DNA from: Arthrobacter sp. Soil764
Lineage (GTDB): Bacteria; Actinomycetota; Actinomycetes; Actinomycetales; Micrococcaceae
NCBI RefSeq assembly: GCF_001428075.1
Contig: NZ_LMSI01000021.1
Location: forward strand, 38,947 to 102,946
Length of the DNA stretch: 64,000 nucleotides
Direction of reading: 5' to 3'
In this document: in pieces, positions 24,731 to 32,724 of the stretch
How positions within the stretch are numbered: the first letter of the stretch is position 1
Layout: the number at the start of each line of letters is the position of its first letter
Notes under the pieces: generated by a model
Told to the model about the DNA's origin: nothing
Databases searched by the model: none
What the model saw: the letters and a program-made list of their open reading frames with translations, nothing else
Position numbers and translations under genes: made by a program

Positions 24731-26550
24731 GCACCAACACCACAGCGCGCAGCATGGGCCGATCACCCTTCGTCCTGGTGGTGGGCGTGGTCCTCACCTG
24801 GTTTATTGCCGCGTTCCTGGTATGGCCCAACGTCAACATCCTGATTGCCACCTTCTTTCCTGACGGGAGCTTTTCGGGCCGCGCCGCGGAGAAACTGTTT
24901 TCCTCGCAGCGGGCCATGAAGGCATTGGGCAACAGCTTCCTCCTGGCCGTGGCGCTGTCCATCACCGTCAACCTGGTGGGCGTCTTCATTGTCCTGGTCA
25001 CCCACTATTTCCGGATCAGGGGCTCGCGCATCCTCTTCCTGGGCTACGCCTCCACCTTCATCTACGGCGGCATCGTGTTGGCCGCCGGGTACAAATTCAT
25101 CTATGGCGACAAGGGCATAGTCACCACACTGCTGGTCAAGCTGATCCCCGGAATGGACCCAGGGTGGTTCTCCGGGTTTTTCGCCGTCCTGGTGGTCATG
25201 ACCTTTGCCACCACCACCAACCACATGCTGTTCGTCGCGAACGCGCTCAAGGGCATCGACTACCAGACCATCGAGGCCGCACGGAATCTTGGCGCTTCGA
25301 CCTGGACCATCCTGCGGCGCATCGTCCTCCCCATGCTCAAGCCCACGCTGTTCTCCGTCACCATCCTGTCGTTCCTCACCGGCTTGGGCGCCTTGAGTGC
25401 CCCGCAGGTGCTCGGCGGCCGCGACTTCCAGACCATTACGCCGATGATCCTGACCTTCACCAACAGCCCCACCTCCAGGGACCTCGCGGCGCTGCTGGCG
25501 GTTATCCTGGGCGTAGCCACCATGCTGATGCTCGCCGTCATGTCCCGACTGGAGAAGGGTGGCACCTACTTCTCGGTGTCCAAGGTGTCCTCAGAGCTGC
25601 AGAAGCAGGACATCACCAACCCCGCAGCCAATGTGGCCGTACATGCCGTGGCATATCTCCTGTTTGCCATTTACACGCTCCCTGTGGCTTTGATCGTGCT
25701 GTACTCGTTCGCCGACGGCGCGGCCATTCAAACGGGACAGCTCTCGCTGGCCAACCTGACGCTGGACAACTATGTCCGCGTCCTCACCCAGCAGTCCGGG
25801 CTCCGTCCGTTCATTGTCAGTGTTGTGTACAGCGCCCTGGCCGCCGTCATCGCCGTGGGCGGCCTGCTCTTCGTGGCCCGGCTGCTGCAGAAATACAAAA
25901 ACTGGGTGGCCTCGGCCTTCGAGTACCTGCTGCACATCCCGTGGATCCTGCCGTCCGCGCTGCTGGCCTTGGGCCTGATTGTCAGCTACGACCACCCGAA
26001 CCCCCTGGTGGGCGGAGCCGTGCTCACCGGAACAACCGTGATCCTGCTCATCGCCTTCGTCACCGTGAAGATTCCATTCACCCTCCGGATGCTCAAGGCG
26101 TCCTTTGCCTCCGTGAACTCTTCACTGGAGGAGGCTGCTGCCATCATGGGCGCCAAGACCATGTACGTCTTTCGGCGAATCCTCCTGCCGCTGGTGCTCC
26201 CGGCCGCAGCAGCCATCACTGCCCTGAACTTCAACAGCCTCCTGGACGACTACGACACCGCCATCTTCCTGGCCCATCCGCTGGTACAGCCGCTGGGCCT
26301 GGTGATCAAGGCCAACACCGACGGCGCAGAAGGCACTGAGGGTATTGCGAACACGTTCGTTTACACCGTGCTCCTGATGATCATCACCGGCGTGACGATG
26401 TACCTGGTCTACGGCAGGTCAGGCCGGCGCAGGGCCAGAAAGCAGCTGCCCATGGAGTCTCCCGGCCCGCAGGCCTCCGGCCCGGTACTTCCCGGGACCC
26501 AGGCCCCGGGCGAGGACGACGCCGCACGCCCGGCCGCTGCCGTCCGCTGA
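24727..26550 (+). CDS. ABC transporter permease, two fused membrane domains (FbpB/ThiP type)
   Basis: A 607-residue permease with about 12 membrane spans, made of two homologous halves. Each half carries an EAA loop: EAARNLGASTWTILRRIVLP near residue 180 and EEAAAIMGAKTMYVFRRILL near 465. This fused form is typical of iron(III), thiamine and 2-aminoethylphosphonate importers, so one protein forms the whole pore. A Pro-rich cytoplasmic tail ends the protein. It is the last gene of the operon and runs directly up to the convergent monooxygenase stop. Confidence 0.92.
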   Translation: MSTNTTARSMGRSPFVLVVGVVLTWFIAAFLVWPNVNILIATFFPDGSFSGRAAEKLFSSQRAMKALGNSFLLAVALSITVNLVGVFIVLVTHYFRIRGSRILFLGYASTFIYGGIVLAAGYKFIYGDKGIVTTLLVKLIPGMDPGWFSGFFAVLVVMTFATTTNHMLFVANALKGIDYQTIEAARNLGASTWTILRRIVLPMLKPTLFSVTILSFLTGLGALSAPQVLGGRDFQTITPMILTFTNSPTSRDLAALLAVILGVATMLMLAVMSRLEKGGTYFSVSKVSSELQKQDITNPAANVAVHAVAYLLFAIYTLPVALIVLYSFADGAAIQTGQLSLANLTLDNYVRVLTQQSGLRPFIVSVVYSALAAVIAVGGLLFVARLLQKYKNWVASAFEYLLHIPWILPSALLALGLIVSYDHPNPLVGGAVLTGTTVILLIAFVTVKIPFTLRMLKASFASVNSSLEEAAAIMGAKTMYVFRRILLPLVLPAAAAITALNFNSLLDDYDTAIFLAHPLVQPLGLVIKANTDGAEGTEGIANTFVYTVLLMIITGVTMYLVYGRSGRRRARKQLPMESPGPQASGPVLPGTQAPGEDDAARPAAAVR

Positions 26551-27615
26551 CTACCTTCCCGCACCGCTGGCGACGCCGGCGCGTTCGTTCCGCCGCCGGG
26601 CCAGGTTAAGCAGGCCGTCACGCAGCGGCTGGGCGCGTTCCGCTAGGGCCACCCGCATCATTGCCGCCGACGCCAGGCTAAGGGCACGGGTCCGCAGCCA
26701 CCTTTGCCGGTTGTAGGCGGCGAGCGCCTTGTCCTGTGGCAGGCTGTTCAACAGATCCGCAAGGGTGACGGCATCCACCAGTGATTCACAGGCTCCCCGG
26801 CCGAGGTTGGGCGTCATGGCGTGGGCGGCATCGCCCACCAACACGGCGGTGCCGCGGACGTAGGAGCGCAACGGCGGGGTGGTCCAGATCCGCTGGGCCA
26901 GGGAAAGTTCGGGAACGGCGTCCGCGAGCACCTGCCGGATGGCGGGAGCGTGACCCGCAAAACGCAGCCGGGCCTGGTCGAGCGTCTGGGCGACATCGAT
27001 CCCTGTGGGACCAAGATCGGAACGCCAGCTCGCATACCAGTTGGTCCCGCCCGGTGAGGCGGCGATGCCAAACAGGTCCCCCCGCCCCCAGTACTCCCCC
27101 ACCTCCTCGGGATTGACCGGTGCAGGGATAGTGCCACGGACTGCAATGCACGACTGGACACGGGCATTCGTGCCGGCACCCCAGACCTCACGGCGGACCA
27201 TGCTGTGCACGCCGTCGGCTCCAACCACCAGGCCACGATCGTCCGGCAGCGCCTGCAGGTGCACAGCGACTCGGCGGACAGCAGCAGGGACGGCCGAATC
27301 AAGAAGCCTCAGGAGGTCCACCCGGGACATTCCGAACAGCTCGCCCCCGTTGACCGTGGCCCACGGTTCACCTGCTGCATTGCGGATGGATCCGCTGCCA
27401 AGGACGGGGCTGACCGCCCGGGCCTGGCCAAGGATCCCCACCCGCGCCAGCGCTCTCTGGGCGTTCGGCCACATCGCGAGCACGGTGCCGACCGTAGGCA
27501 ATTCCGGCCGCTTTTCGTACACCGTCACCTCGAAGCGCTCCGGCTCCAGGCAGGCCGCCAAGGCCAGTCCGGCGATGCCGCCGCCAACGATCGAGACCGT
27601 TTCCATGGACATCAT
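26551..27615 (-). CDS. FAD-dependent monooxygenase (aromatic hydroxylase-like)
   Basis: A 354-residue group A flavin monooxygenase. It shows the dinucleotide motif VSIVGGGIAGLALA near the N-terminus, the DG motif VVGADGVHSMVRR near residue 135, and the GD motif VLVGDAAHAMTPNLGRGACESL near 270. The start is the ATG at 27615, with GAGG 6 nt upstream. It lies 51 bp after pobA on the same strand and may be co-transcribed. The substrate is unknown; salicylate- or urate-like ring hydroxylation is typical of the family. Confidence 0.85.
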   Translation of the reverse strand: MMSMETVSIVGGGIAGLALAACLEPERFEVTVYEKRPELPTVGTVLAMWPNAQRALARVGILGQARAVSPVLGSGSIRNAAGEPWATVNGGELFGMSRVDLLRLLDSAVPAAVRRVAVHLQALPDDRGLVVGADGVHSMVRREVWGAGTNARVQSCIAVRGTIPAPVNPEEVGEYWGRGDLFGIAASPGGTNWYASWRSDLGPTGIDVAQTLDQARLRFAGHAPAIRQVLADAVPELSLAQRIWTTPPLRSYVRGTAVLVGDAAHAMTPNLGRGACESLVDAVTLADLLNSLPQDKALAAYNRQRWLRTRALSLASAAMMRVALAERAQPLRDGLLNLARRRNERAGVASGAGR

Positions 27616-27666
27616 GTTATGCCTCACCCATAGGGCAGTGGACGCAGTCCGGCGGCTGCCGGCTCC

Positions 27667-28854
27667 TTAGGCGCCCCCGGGCCAGCCCGTGTAGGCCTCG
27701 GCGAGGTAGGCCATGCCGTGGCGGGATGAGACCACTGAATTGAGTTCGCCGAGCTGGCGGGCGCGGGAGAAGTCGTCCGCGCCGGCCGGGGTATGCAGCA
27801 TGGTGGTCATCCAGTATGAGAACTGCTGCGCCTTCCACACCCGGTCCAGGGCGCGGTCGCTGTAAGTCTCCAACAGCCGGTCGGAGCCGGCGTTGTAGTG
27901 GCTGTCCAGCCCCTCGAAGAGGACTTTGACGTCGTTGATGGCCAGGTTCAGGCCCTTGGCACCGGTGGGCGGCACGGTGTGTGCGGCGTCGCCGGCCAGG
28001 AAGAGGTTGCCGTGCCGCATGGGCGTGTGGACGAAGCTGCGGAAGGGAAGCACCATCTTCTCGATGACCGGCCCTTCCTTAAGTTCAAAGCCATTGCCGT
28101 TGACCCGGCTGCGGAACTCGGCCCAGATCCTGTCGTCATCCCACTCCGCCACGTTTTCCTTGGGATCGCACTGGAAATACATCCGCTGCACAGTCTCGGT
28201 GCGCTGGCTGATCAGGGCGAAGCCGTTGGCGGAGTTGGCGTAGATCAGCTCGTCGGAGCTGCGCGGCGCCTCGGCCAGGATGCCGAACCAGGCGAAGGGG
28301 TATTCGTGGAAGTACCACTTGCGGTGGGCCTCGGGGATCTGGAACCGGCAGTGGCTGCGCGATCCGTCTGCGCCCACCAGGAAGTCTGCCTGGATCTCGA
28401 ACTCAACGCCCTCGGAATCGGTGAACCAGACCTTCGGCCTGCCTTCCAGGTCATGGACGGAGGTGTCGCTGACGCTGTAGCGGACATCGCCGCCGTCGTC
28501 CTTCCTCCGTGCTGCGAGATCCAGGAAGACGTCCGTCTGCGGGTACAGCCACACGGACTCCCCCACAAGGTCCTTGAAATCGACCCGGTGGCTCTCACCG
28601 TTGAACCGCAGTTCGATGCCGTCATGCCGGTCCCCGTCGCGCAGCACCCTGTCCGAGACGCCGCTGTCCACCAGCAGATTGACGGTGCCGTGCTCCAGGA
28701 TTCCGGCGCGGACGGTGTGGGAGATTTCCTGGTGGCTGCGGACCTCGACCACCGTGGATTCGATGCCTGCCTTCGCCAGGAGATGGGAGAGCATCAGGCC
28801 TGCCGGGCCGCCTCCCATGATGGCCACCTGCGTGGTGATGACTTTTCGTGCCAT
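27667..28854 (-). CDS. pobA: 4-Hydroxybenzoate 3-monooxygenase
   Basis: A 395-residue flavoprotein that hydroxylates 4-hydroxybenzoate to protocatechuate using NAD(P)H and O2. It is close to canonical PobA in length and motifs. It has GGGPAGL near the N-terminus, VRAGILEHGTVNLL, the DG motif LVGADGSRSHCR, and GDAAHTVPPTGAKGLNLA. Its product feeds the pca operon at 42-50 kb. A 17-bp palindrome upstream and the IclR gene beyond it indicate 4-hydroxybenzoate-dependent regulation. Confidence 0.95.
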   Translation of the reverse strand: MARKVITTQVAIMGGGPAGLMLSHLLAKAGIESTVVEVRSHQEISHTVRAGILEHGTVNLLVDSGVSDRVLRDGDRHDGIELRFNGESHRVDFKDLVGESVWLYPQTDVFLDLAARRKDDGGDVRYSVSDTSVHDLEGRPKVWFTDSEGVEFEIQADFLVGADGSRSHCRFQIPEAHRKWYFHEYPFAWFGILAEAPRSSDELIYANSANGFALISQRTETVQRMYFQCDPKENVAEWDDDRIWAEFRSRVNGNGFELKEGPVIEKMVLPFRSFVHTPMRHGNLFLAGDAAHTVPPTGAKGLNLAINDVKVLFEGLDSHYNAGSDRLLETYSDRALDRVWKAQQFSYWMTTMLHTPAGADDFSRARQLGELNSVVSSRHGMAYLAEAYTGWPGGA

Positions 28855-28947
28855 GGCTGCGTCTCGCTTCGTTGCGGGGCCCGGGAAGGGGCCGGAATGG
28901 TTGCCTGGCTTCAGTGTGCGGGAAGAAGGGTGACGGGCGTTACGCCA

Positions 28948-28964
28948 TTTCCGTTCAACGGAAA
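28948..28964. promoter_or_regulatory. IclR-type operator upstream of pobA
   Basis: TTTCCGTT (28948-28955) and AACGGAAA (28957-28964) form a perfect palindrome around one base, 94 nt before the pobA start. A near-copy (13 of 15 central bases) lies before the adjacent IclR gene. This makes it a strong candidate site for that regulator. Confidence 0.7.
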
Positions 28965-29001
28965 AGCAGACAGGGGCCGGGACTGCCCACCAGGGGAACA
29001 G

Positions 29002-29745
29002 TCAGGCCCCGGCCAAACCCCTGGCAATGCCGCGGGCGGCCGTTTGCAGTGCCGGCACCAGGGCCTGCAGGCGCATCTCCTGCAGGGGCACCACCACACC
29101 CAGTGAGGCCACAGCGCGCTGCCTGCGGTCCAGCACGGGCACCGCGATCCCCCAGGTATCCGGATCCACCACGCCCTTCAACTGCGCGAAGCCCTGGCGG
29201 GAGGTTTCGGCCAGCAGCCCCCGGATGTCCGCCGCAACCAGCTTCCCGTCGGGGTCGGCGAACTGGCCCAGGTACTCCTGCTGCAGCGCTTTGTCCTGGT
29301 GGGCCATGAGCGCCAGTCCGGCGGACGAGATATGGATGGGCATCCGGCCCGCTACCTGGGCCCGGTTGGCCACCGAGCCCCGGCGGGACAGCCGCTCCAC
29401 GAAGAGCGCTTCCCAGCCGTCCAGCACCGCGAGGTTCACATTCTGGTTCAGGACCTGCTGGATGTCCTCCATGAAGGGCATGGCCGCCTGCCGTAGCGCC
29501 AACGCCGGGGAGGCGCGGTTCACCAGTTCCCATAACCGGAGTCCGGGCCGGACCATGCCGCCGGGAGCGGTTTCCAGCAGCCCGTGGCCGGCGAGCTGCT
29601 GCACCAGCCGGTGGGTGGTGGTCAGCGGAAGGCGCGCCCGGTCAGCCAGGTCGGACAACCGGAGGGCACCGACGTCCTGGGGGAAGGCCGAGATCACGCG
29701 CACGATCCGGTCCACCACCGAATCCCCCGAGCTTGAGTTCGCCAC
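29002..29745 (-). CDS. IclR family regulator, probable PobR
   Basis: A 247-residue regulator with an N-terminal winged helix (RLSDLADRARLPLTTTHRLVQQL, recognition part LPLTTTHRLVQQL) and a C-terminal IclR effector domain. It lies directly upstream of pobA on the same strand, 147 bp away. The same palindrome occurs before both genes. I infer a PobR-like role, activating or repressing pobA in response to 4-hydroxybenzoate. GTG 29745 is chosen for its GGAAGGG ribosome site; a TTG at 29766 lies within the operator. Confidence 0.85.
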   Translation of the reverse strand: MANSSSGDSVVDRIVRVISAFPQDVGALRLSDLADRARLPLTTTHRLVQQLAGHGLLETAPGGMVRPGLRLWELVNRASPALALRQAAMPFMEDIQQVLNQNVNLAVLDGWEALFVERLSRRGSVANRAQVAGRMPIHISSAGLALMAHQDKALQQEYLGQFADPDGKLVAADIRGLLAETSRQGFAQLKGVVDPDTWGIAVPVLDRRQRAVASLGVVVPLQEMRLQALVPALQTAARGIARGLAGA

Positions 29746-29756
29746 CGCCGTATCCC

Positions 29757-29771
29757 TTCCGTTCAATGGGA
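29757..29771. promoter_or_regulatory. Second copy of the pob operator, before the IclR gene
   Basis: TTCCGTTCAATGGGA matches the pobA-side palindrome at 13 of 15 bases. It sits 11-26 nt before the GTG start of the IclR gene, partly overlapping its ribosome-binding site. Binding here would suit autorepression. Confidence 0.6.
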
Positions 29772-29817
29772 CGTCCAGCGTACCCCCACGGCCGGAAACC
29801 TGGGGCGGATCAGGCGG

Positions 29818-30894
29818 TCAGGCCGCCGTCGTCCGCTGCCGGATGCCGCGCCGCTGCCTGAGGCGGCGCCACGCACTGGGAGCCAGCACCACGGCGATGC
29901 CGACGGCGGCGCCGATCACGGTCTCGATGATGCGGTCCCGTAGCAGGATGGAGGGTGAGGCGGGAACCACCAGCAGTGTTGAGACCAGCGCGAGGGGTGT
30001 TACGAAGACCTGGGCCAGCAGGTACTGGCGGATGATGAACATCTCGGCGCCGAACTGGCACAGCGCCATCACCAGCACCGTCTGCCACGGCTGCAGCCCC
30101 ACCAGCAGTACGGCTGCCAGGACCAGAAGGCCCAGGACGGTGCCGATGATCCTTTGGATGCCCCGCCGCACCCGGTGCCGCGTGGTGTGGCCCACCAGCG
30201 GCACCACGGCAGCCACCATGGCCCAGTAGTTGTGCCCGAACCCCAGGCGCTCCCCGGCCCAGGTGGCCAGCGCGCCGGCAAGGCCGGCGGCCACCAGGTA
30301 GCCGAGCCCCTCAAGCCAGGCCGCGCGCTTCTCCGCGGGCGTGCGCCGGATCCGCGGAGGCGTGGTCCAGGGCGTGCGGTGGCTGGGAAGGATCCGGGAC
30401 GAGAAGCCCACCAGCAGGGCGAACCCCGTGGTGAGGACAGCCACCAGCATGCCCTGCCAGAGCGGCGGCTGGTTGGGAATGGAGGCGATGGCGGCGAAGG
30501 CGAAGATATGGAACAGCGAGCCCGCCGGGCGCAGCCGAAGCCAGGAAATGGCAACGGAACAGGCTCCGGCCACCAGCGTGGTGGCCAGGACCAGCAGCCA
30601 GGTGTGGGTGGCGGCGTCCAGGTCCCAGGCGGGACCCATCCGGGCCGCGAGCGCCGCGAGGAGCATGACGAGCAGCATGAGCAGCCCGGCCCGCAGCTGC
30701 AGCACAAACCGGACCGCGTGGGGTTCGCCGCGGCCGTAGATCCCCGTGAAGGCGCCGAAGGACGCGAAGATTGCCAGGTCCAGCCTGCCGAGCAGCGCCA
30801 GCGTGATCAGGGGGACGAAGACGCCCACGGCGCACCTCAAGGCGGGGTGGTGGTCCTTGTTGCCGGGGCCAATGCTGAACATTTCGGCAAACAT
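29818..30894 (-). CDS. FUSC-family membrane protein
   Basis: A ~358-residue protein with two bundles of hydrophobic spans separated by a basic Pro/Arg-rich cytoplasmic loop (about 190-225). This is the layout of the FUSC/aromatic acid exporter family, with the typical motif FGHNYWAMVAAVVPL before the second bundle. Such proteins are linked to export of aromatic acids, and its place beside pobA fits that. The start is uncertain: ATG 30894 is chosen because residues upstream of it look non-coding and reach into the divergent promoter. Confidence 0.75.
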   Translation of the reverse strand: MFAEMFSIGPGNKDHHPALRCAVGVFVPLITLALLGRLDLAIFASFGAFTGIYGRGEPHAVRFVLQLRAGLLMLLVMLLAALAARMGPAWDLDAATHTWLLVLATTLVAGACSVAISWLRLRPAGSLFHIFAFAAIASIPNQPPLWQGMLVAVLTTGFALLVGFSSRILPSHRTPWTTPPRIRRTPAEKRAAWLEGLGYLVAAGLAGALATWAGERLGFGHNYWAMVAAVVPLVGHTTRHRVRRGIQRIIGTVLGLLVLAAVLLVGLQPWQTVLVMALCQFGAEMFIIRQYLLAQVFVTPLALVSTLLVVPASPSILLRDRIIETVIGAAVGIAVVLAPSAWRRLRQRRGIRQRTTAA

Positions 30895-31061
30895 CTTCAC
30901 GGGCAGCGCCTTCCTGGGGTTCCTGGGTGGATTCTCACGGGCGGCCGCGCTGACGTTCCTGGTAAATCCTATGGCGCTGGTCCCGGAAGTCCCCCGTCGC
31001 GTTCCCCTGAATGGAATGAGGAGGCAATGCGGCGGAAACAGCACCGGACGATGCTGGTGTC

Positions 31062-31904
31062 ATGAAGCGCCCTGAACACAACACGCCAGCTGCCGAACTG
31101 CGCTGCGAGGTCTGCGGCCTGATGCCGGAACCGCCCAAGGCGCGTTTGACCCTGGCCAACGTCGCAGTAATGCTGCCCATCGAGTTGCTGGTCCACGCCC
31201 TGGTGGTGGAGACCCACCTCCCCTATGTGGCGAAAGTCCTGGTGCTGACCCTGACCGCCACAGTCCTGGTGATCTGGGTAGCCGAGCCCTCAGCGGCCCG
31301 GATGCTGCTGCGCTGGCTGCACGCCCCTGCCCTCCGGCAGCGGCGTCAGCTGGCGTCGGCCCCGTCCCTCTGGCGCGCGCGCACGCTGCTCCGGGACCAG
31401 CCGGGGTCGCTGCAGCGGATCACGGCGGCGCTGGCCCGGCTGGACACCAACATCCTGAGCATCCACGTCCACCCGGTCCCGGACGGGGTCCTGGATGAGT
31501 TTGTCCTCTCGGTCCCCGGGGAGGTGGGCGAGCCCGAGCTGCTGGCGGCATTGCTCGACGGCGGCGGCAGCAGTCCGCACGTCTGGCCCACCACCGCCCT
31601 GGCCATGGCTGACGGGCAGACCAGGGCGCTCAGCCTGGGAGCGAGGATCGCTGCGGCCCCGGACGAACTGCCCCTGGCGGTGGCCGAGCTTTTGCACGCA
31701 CGGATCGTGCCGCCGTCGGACGCCGGCTTAAAAATGCCCGACGACGGGACGCACCTTAAGATCCCCACCGCCTGGCATGGTCCCATCACCTTCGCCCGGC
31801 CGGGAGAACCCTTCACACCGGCCGAGTCCGCACGGGCCCATCGGCTGGCGGAACTGGCCGAGATCATGTCCTACCGGCCGGCCGGGTCCCCAACAGCGCG
31901 TTGA
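31062..31904 (+). CDS. Membrane-anchored ACT-domain protein
   Basis: A 280-residue protein of unusual layout. An N-terminal CEVCGL-containing segment precedes two hydrophobic spans (about 32-50 and 55-75). A cytoplasmic part follows with an ACT-like fold from about residue 103: LLRDQPGSLQRITAALARL then TNILSIHVHPVP. ACT domains usually bind amino acids and regulate enzymes or transporters. The last third resembles a second regulatory region. It reads away from the FUSC gene, and its end overlaps the convergent HPP gene by 41 nt. Function unknown. Confidence 0.7.
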   Translation: MKRPEHNTPAAELRCEVCGLMPEPPKARLTLANVAVMLPIELLVHALVVETHLPYVAKVLVLTLTATVLVIWVAEPSAARMLLRWLHAPALRQRRQLASAPSLWRARTLLRDQPGSLQRITAALARLDTNILSIHVHPVPDGVLDEFVLSVPGEVGEPELLAALLDGGGSSPHVWPTTALAMADGQTRALSLGARIAAAPDELPLAVAELLHARIVPPSDAGLKMPDDGTHLKIPTAWHGPITFARPGEPFTPAESARAHRLAELAEIMSYRPAGSPTAR

Positions 31905-32397
31905 GCCCCCACCCCACAACGGTAACCAGGACGATGGCGCCGGCCATGGAAACCAGCTGCACCGGGGCGGACAGGATGCCAAGGCTGACAATCAGCGTGG
32001 TGGCGCCCGCAGGAGGGTGCGGCAGGCCCAGCCAGGTCAGGACAAGGGTGGTCAGCCCAACCGACAACACTCCGCTGAGGACATGCAGCGGAGTCAGTCC
32101 GCCCACCGCCGCGGAGGGCTGGTCCTGCAGGCCCAACACATACAGGCAGAGCGCCCCTGCGGCCAGCCCCACGCCGTGGCCAACCAAGGTGTTGATGGGC
32201 CTTGATGCCTTCTGTTCGGGCGATTCGAAGAACAGCATCACTGTGGGCCCGAGGCTTGGGAACAACCAGGGAAGGTGGAACAGGAGGCCTGCCAGGCCAC
32301 TGACGGCGAGGACCACGATACCCAGGACTCCGGCGTAGATAGCGGCGCCCAGCTTGTCCCAGCGTTGCTTTGCGCGGTCCAGAAGTGCGGTTTTCAT
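31864..32397 (-). CDS. HPP family membrane protein
   Basis: A 177-residue protein with four hydrophobic spans. The namesake HPP occurs as GLPHPPAGATTLIVSLG, after LGPTVMLFFESPEQKASRP and LVGHGVGL. Relatives are proposed nitrite or anion transporters, but the function is poorly established. GAGAGGA lies 6 nt before the ATG at 32397. The longer reading back to 32484 adds a basic, unconserved lead. Confidence 0.83.
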   Translation of the reverse strand: MKTALLDRAKQRWDKLGAAIYAGVLGIVVLAVSGLAGLLFHLPWLFPSLGPTVMLFFESPEQKASRPINTLVGHGVGLAAGALCLYVLGLQDQPSAAVGGLTPLHVLSGVLSVGLTTLVLTWLGLPHPPAGATTLIVSLGILSAPVQLVSMAGAIVLVTVVGWGLNALLGTRPAGRT

Positions 32398-32528
32398 GGC
32401 GATTCCTCTCTGCGGGTGCGACTGGCGGACGGCTGGCATCCCTGCCGCCCCCATTCGGGCCCGTACCCCACGCCCGGCGGTCACAATCCGTCAGCAGGGC
32501 CGCAGCAGCGTCCGGGATGCAAAAACCC

Positions 32529-32557
32529 TTGACAGTGGCCGGAGTCACTTCTACCGT
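32529..32557 (+). promoter_or_regulatory. Sigma-70-like promoter of the hydantoinase-type operon
   Basis: TTGACA at 32529-32534 and TACCGT at 32552-32557 are separated by exactly 17 nt. The predicted start site falls inside the perfect palindrome that follows. This is the best promoter match in the window. The rest of the 327-bp gap 32398-32724 shows no gene. Confidence 0.7.
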
Positions 32558-32560
32558 TGT

Positions 32561-32589
32561 TTTTGGGATCCCAAATTGGGATCCCAAAA
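32561..32589. promoter_or_regulatory. Perfect 29-bp operator made of two GntR-type palindromes
   Basis: Two copies of TTGGGATCCCAA lie side by side, and together they form one perfect 29-bp palindrome around a single A (32575). The site starts 4 nt after the -10 box, over the likely +1. That is the classic place for a repressor. Palindromes of this shape are typical of FCD-type GntR regulators, one of which is encoded in the operon at 34162. Confidence 0.75.
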
Positions 32590-32724
32590 GTCACACTTCC
32601 CGCTCTACGCTCCGGATCGTCCAGCGGGCCTTTTCCCCGCCGGCAGGCCGAAGGCACTGCCAGGCAAGTACTACGCACCATTCGCATCCTCCCCATCCGT
32701 AAACTTCCCCGTGAAGGAGAAGCT

